DNA from: Anaeromyxobacter_A sp035538735
GTDB lineage: Bacteria; Myxococcota; Myxococcia; Myxococcales; Anaeromyxobacteraceae
DNA length: 7,070 bases
Assembly (NCBI GenBank): GCA_035538735.1
Contig: DATLJU010000227.1
Coordinates: 1 to 7,070, forward strand
Direction: 5' to 3'
The notes beneath the pieces are model-generated. The model made no database searches. It saw nothing but the letters and a program-made list of their open reading frames with translations, and was not told the DNA's origin. Position 1 is the stretch's first letter, and every line of letters starts with the position of its first letter. This document shows positions 5,674 to 7,070 of this stretch, piece by piece. The position numbers were made by a program, and so were the translations under genes.

Positions 5674-5687
5674 TTGTCGCAAGTCAA
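5674..5687. promoter_or_regulatory. FNR/CRP-family-like palindrome upstream of the cytochrome gene
   Basis: TTGTCGCAAGTCAA is an interrupted palindrome (TTGTC, four bases, GTCAA) with the 5-4-5 form of FNR-family sites (consensus TTGAT-N4-ATCAA). It matches the consensus at seven of ten half-site bases. It is centred at 5680.5, about 42 bases before the start point predicted from the candidate -10 at 5711-5716, the place expected for a class II activator. It could also serve the divergent HAD gene. Confidence 0.35.
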
Positions 5688-5710
5688 GGAAACGGTCGCC
5701 CGCTCGCCCG

Positions 5711-5716
5711 TACAGT
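5711..5716 (+). promoter_or_regulatory. Candidate -10 element of the cytochrome gene
   Basis: TACAGT matches TATAAT at four of six positions and lies about 50 bases before the ATG. There is no -35 hexamer at the right distance, which fits an activator-dependent promoter using the upstream palindrome. Downstream, in the leader, are a perfect CCAACGTTGG palindrome (5722-5731) and a short GGCCGTC/GACGGTC stem (5731-5748) just before the Shine-Dalgarno. Confidence 0.35.
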
Positions 5717-5751
5717 GCGCGCCAACGTTGGGCCGTCCCGCGACGGTCCCT

Positions 5752-5761
5752 GGGGAGGAAG
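5752..5761 (+). promoter_or_regulatory. Strong ribosome binding site of the cytochrome gene
   Basis: GGGGAGGAAG lies five bases before the ATG at 5767 and picks this start out of a frame that is open for over 800 bases further upstream. Confidence 0.85.
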
Positions 5762-5766
5762 ATCCA

Positions 5767-6345
5767 ATGTTCGCCGTCCGCAAGCTCGCCATCGCCCTCG
5801 TCACCCTCGCGCCCGCCGCGGCCTTCGCCGCCGGTGGTCACGACGCCGTCGGTTGCGGCGGCTGCCACTCGCTCCACGCCGCCAAGGGCGAGCTCATCTT
5901 CGCCGTCCAGCCCAACACCAAGTACCTCAACCCGAAGACGAAGCAGCCGTATGGGGGCAGCACCGGCCTCTGCCTCGCCTGCCACCAGGACTCGGACAAG
6001 GGCGGCCAGGGCTTCGCCCCCGTCTCGCAGCACTCCAGCCACCCGTTCGGCATCGCGCAGGTGAACGCGAAGGTCGCGAAGGTGCCGGCCGAGCTGATGC
6101 GCGACGGCCGGTTCGAGTGCATCGGGTGCCACGACCCGCACCCGTCGAACCCCAACTACAAGTACCTGCGCGTCGACACCAAGGGCGGCAAGGACATGGA
6201 CGTCTTCTGCGCGGTCTGCCACGCCATGAAGGCTGATGGTGGCTCCGTCCAGAAGACGGCGTTCTTCAGCAGCATGGACGAGCGCGGCACCCGCGCCGCT
6301 GCCCCCGCGGCCGAGCCCGCCGCCGCCCCCAAGAAGAAGAAGTAG
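5767..6345 (+). CDS. Periplasmic tetrahaem cytochrome c
   Basis: 192 residues. Residues 1-21 are a Sec signal (MFAVRKLAIALVTLAPAAAFA, written here as MFAVRKL, then a hydrophobic core ending AFA). The mature protein has four CXXCH haem c sites: CGGCH (30-34), CLACH (69-73), CIGCH (118-122) and CAVCH (148-152). Five other histidines (25, 37, 89, 92, 125) can supply distal ligands, so bis-His, low-potential haems are likely. CIGCHDPH (118-125) is the pattern seen in the doubled-CXXCH class of multihaem cytochromes. The tail (175-192) is Ala/Pro/Glu-rich and ends in four lysines. It probably carries electrons in the periplasm of an anaerobically respiring cell; partners are unknown, since no quinol oxidase, porin or terminal reductase gene is nearby. 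It is a single-gene unit with its own terminator, divergent from the HAD-TrmJ operon. Confidence 0.92.
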   Translation: MFAVRKLAIALVTLAPAAAFAAGGHDAVGCGGCHSLHAAKGELIFAVQPNTKYLNPKTKQPYGGSTGLCLACHQDSDKGGQGFAPVSQHSSHPFGIAQVNAKVAKVPAELMRDGRFECIGCHDPHPSNPNYKYLRVDTKGGKDMDVFCAVCHAMKADGGSVQKTAFFSSMDERGTRAAAPAAEPAAAPKKKK

Positions 6346-6361
6346 ATCGCCGGGCTGTCGA

Positions 6362-6380
6362 GGCGGGGCCGGTCCCCGCC
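6362..6380 (+). other. Hairpin preceding the cytochrome terminator
   Basis: GGCGGGG (6362-6368) and CCCCGCC (6374-6380) form a perfect 7-bp stem with a five-base loop, 16 bases after the cytochrome stop and seven bases before the terminator stem. It has no T-run of its own. It may stabilise the 3' end or help the terminator fold. Confidence 0.45.
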
Positions 6381-6386
6381 GTCGGG

Positions 6387-6420
6387 AGGGCCCCCGCTGC
6401 GGCGGGGGCCCTTCTCTTTT
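6387..6420 (+). terminator. Strong intrinsic terminator of the cytochrome gene
   Basis: AGGGCCCCCGC (6387-6397), loop TGCG, GCGGGGGCCCT (6402-6412) form an 11-bp perfect stem followed by a pyrimidine/T run (TTCTCTTTT, 6412-6420). It starts 41 bases after the cytochrome stop and insulates the membrane-protein gene downstream. Confidence 0.93.
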
Positions 6421-6573
6421 CTGGAGCTCTCGCCGCGGTCGGGCGCGAGCGCTCGATGCCCCAGCTTCCCCTGGGATTAAAGGGACTTCGCTCCGTGTAA
6501 GCTCACCGGATCACGGCGGCGTTCCCGCCTGGGCGCGGCCGCTTCTGATAGACGAGGTCGCGCAGCGTTCCTC

Positions 6574-7070
6574 ATGCTCGAGCATCCGTTCCAGACCGCG
6601 GTCGGATTCGACCTGGCGGCCATCTTCCTGTTCGCCATCACCGGCGCGCTGGCGGGCGTCCGCAAGGGCTACGACCTCGTCGGCGCGACGGTGCTCGCGC
6701 TCGTGACGGCGCTCGCGGGTGGCCTGCTGCGCGACATCCTCCTCCAGCGCGGGACTCCGGTGCTCTTGACCGACGGGCGCTACCTGTCCGCGGTCCTGCT
6801 GGGAACGGGGGCGGTGGCAGTGCTGCGCGGCCAGCTCCACCGGCTCCAACGGCTCCGGCTCGTCATCCTGCTGGTGGACGCGCTCGGGCTGGGCATCTAC
6901 GGCGTGGTCGGAGCGGAGAAGGCGCTCGCGGCCAGCCTGCCCATCGCGACCGCGCTGCTCCTCGGCACCATCAACGCCGTCGGCGGCGGCCTGGTGCGCG
7001 ATCTGCTCACCGGCGAGGAGCCGCTCATCTTCAAGCCGGGCGAGTGGTACGCCCTGTCTTCGGTCGCCGG
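6574..7070 (+). CDS. UPF0126 / TRIC-family membrane protein (partial, 3' end missing)
   Basis: The first 165 codons are present; the gene runs off the right edge, and family members are about 205-210 residues, so roughly 40 are missing. The protein is an inner-membrane channel or transporter of the UPF0126 (YicG/YadS) family, related to eukaryotic TRIC cation channels. The duplicated three-helix domain is visible: repeat one with DLAAIFLFAITGALAGVRKG (13-32) and GGLLRDILL (49-57); repeat two with LVDALGLGIYGVVGAEKAL (100-118) and GGGLVRDLLTGEEPLIF (137-153). The glycine-rich GG-x-x-RD pair, one per repeat, is diagnostic. The transported substrate is not evident from sequence. The start agrees with the family's N-terminus, but its Shine-Dalgarno is poor (GAGG, 16 bases upstream). 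The leader (6421-6573) has no clear promoter or recognised riboswitch. Confidence 0.9.
   Translation, partial: MLEHPFQTAVGFDLAAIFLFAITGALAGVRKGYDLVGATVLALVTALAGGLLRDILLQRGTPVLLTDGRYLSAVLLGTGAVAVLRGQLHRLQRLRLVILLVDALGLGIYGVVGAEKALAASLPIATALLLGTINAVGGGLVRDLLTGEEPLIFKPGEWYALSSVA

Noticed and set aside
5661..5680. Sigma-54 promoter upstream of the cytochrome gene
   Set aside because: The region has TGGGGCC and TCGC, but the GG and GC elements are not ten bases apart, so the -24/-12 pattern fails.
5682..5687. TTGACT as a -35 for the HAD operon on the minus strand
   Set aside because: No -10-like hexamer lies 16-18 bases downstream on that strand; the bases are better explained as one arm of the FNR-like palindrome.
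6421..6573. Glycine or fluoride riboswitch before the TRIC-family gene
   Set aside because: I looked because GGCGG...CCGCC and CTGATAGA (about 6515-6551) faintly recall the fluoride aptamer, and membrane transport genes often carry such leaders. The conserved ATGG and pseudoknot segments of the fluoride aptamer and the GGAGAG/CTCTC core of the glycine aptamer are absent.

Overview
This window is a very GC-rich chromosomal segment with GC-ending codons. The gene content suggests a myxobacterial or other deltaproteobacterial lineage: a periplasmic tetrahaem cytochrome c, a ChaN-type protein, a bacterial METTL20-type methyltransferase and a TPR lipoprotein. Anaeromyxobacter would fit well. That placement is inferred from composition and gene families, not from a marker gene. 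I see no phage, transposon, CRISPR, toxin or defence genes.

Layout, left to right. (1) 1-142, minus strand: the first 47 residues of a probable PAS-domain sensor protein, running off the left edge. (2) 143-368: divergent intergenic region. (3) 369-1400, plus: exported ChaN/Tiki-superfamily protein. (4) 1612-2046, plus: small membrane protein of unknown function. (5) 2174-2773, plus: three-TPR lipoprotein with a TTG start. (6) 2807-3496, plus: METTL20-like protein lysine methyltransferase, whose Shine-Dalgarno lies inside a perfect hairpin. (7) 3527-3562: a 13-bp perfect hairpin between convergent genes. (8) 3574-3984, minus: small exported Gly/Ser/Thr-rich protein containing a 15-bp in-frame tandem repeat. 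(9) 4238-5619, minus: a two-gene operon, HAD phosphatase then TrmJ-like tRNA methyltransferase, overlapping by GTGA. (10) 5767-6345, plus: tetrahaem cytochrome c, read divergently from the operon, with an FNR-like palindrome and a candidate -10 upstream and a strong intrinsic terminator downstream. (11) 6574-7070, plus: a UPF0126/TRIC-family membrane protein, cut by the right edge.

Most of these genes look like independent transcription units. The clear exception is the HAD-TrmJ pair; the TPR lipoprotein and methyltransferase may also be cotranscribed. Three cell-envelope or haem-related products lie here (ChaN-like, TPR lipoprotein, tetrahaem cytochrome), but nothing in the layout proves they work together.

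I found no convincing new multi-gene system. The best leads are small: the hairpin over the methyltransferase ribosome-binding site, the FNR-like promoter layout of the cytochrome gene, and the variable-number repeat in the exported protein.
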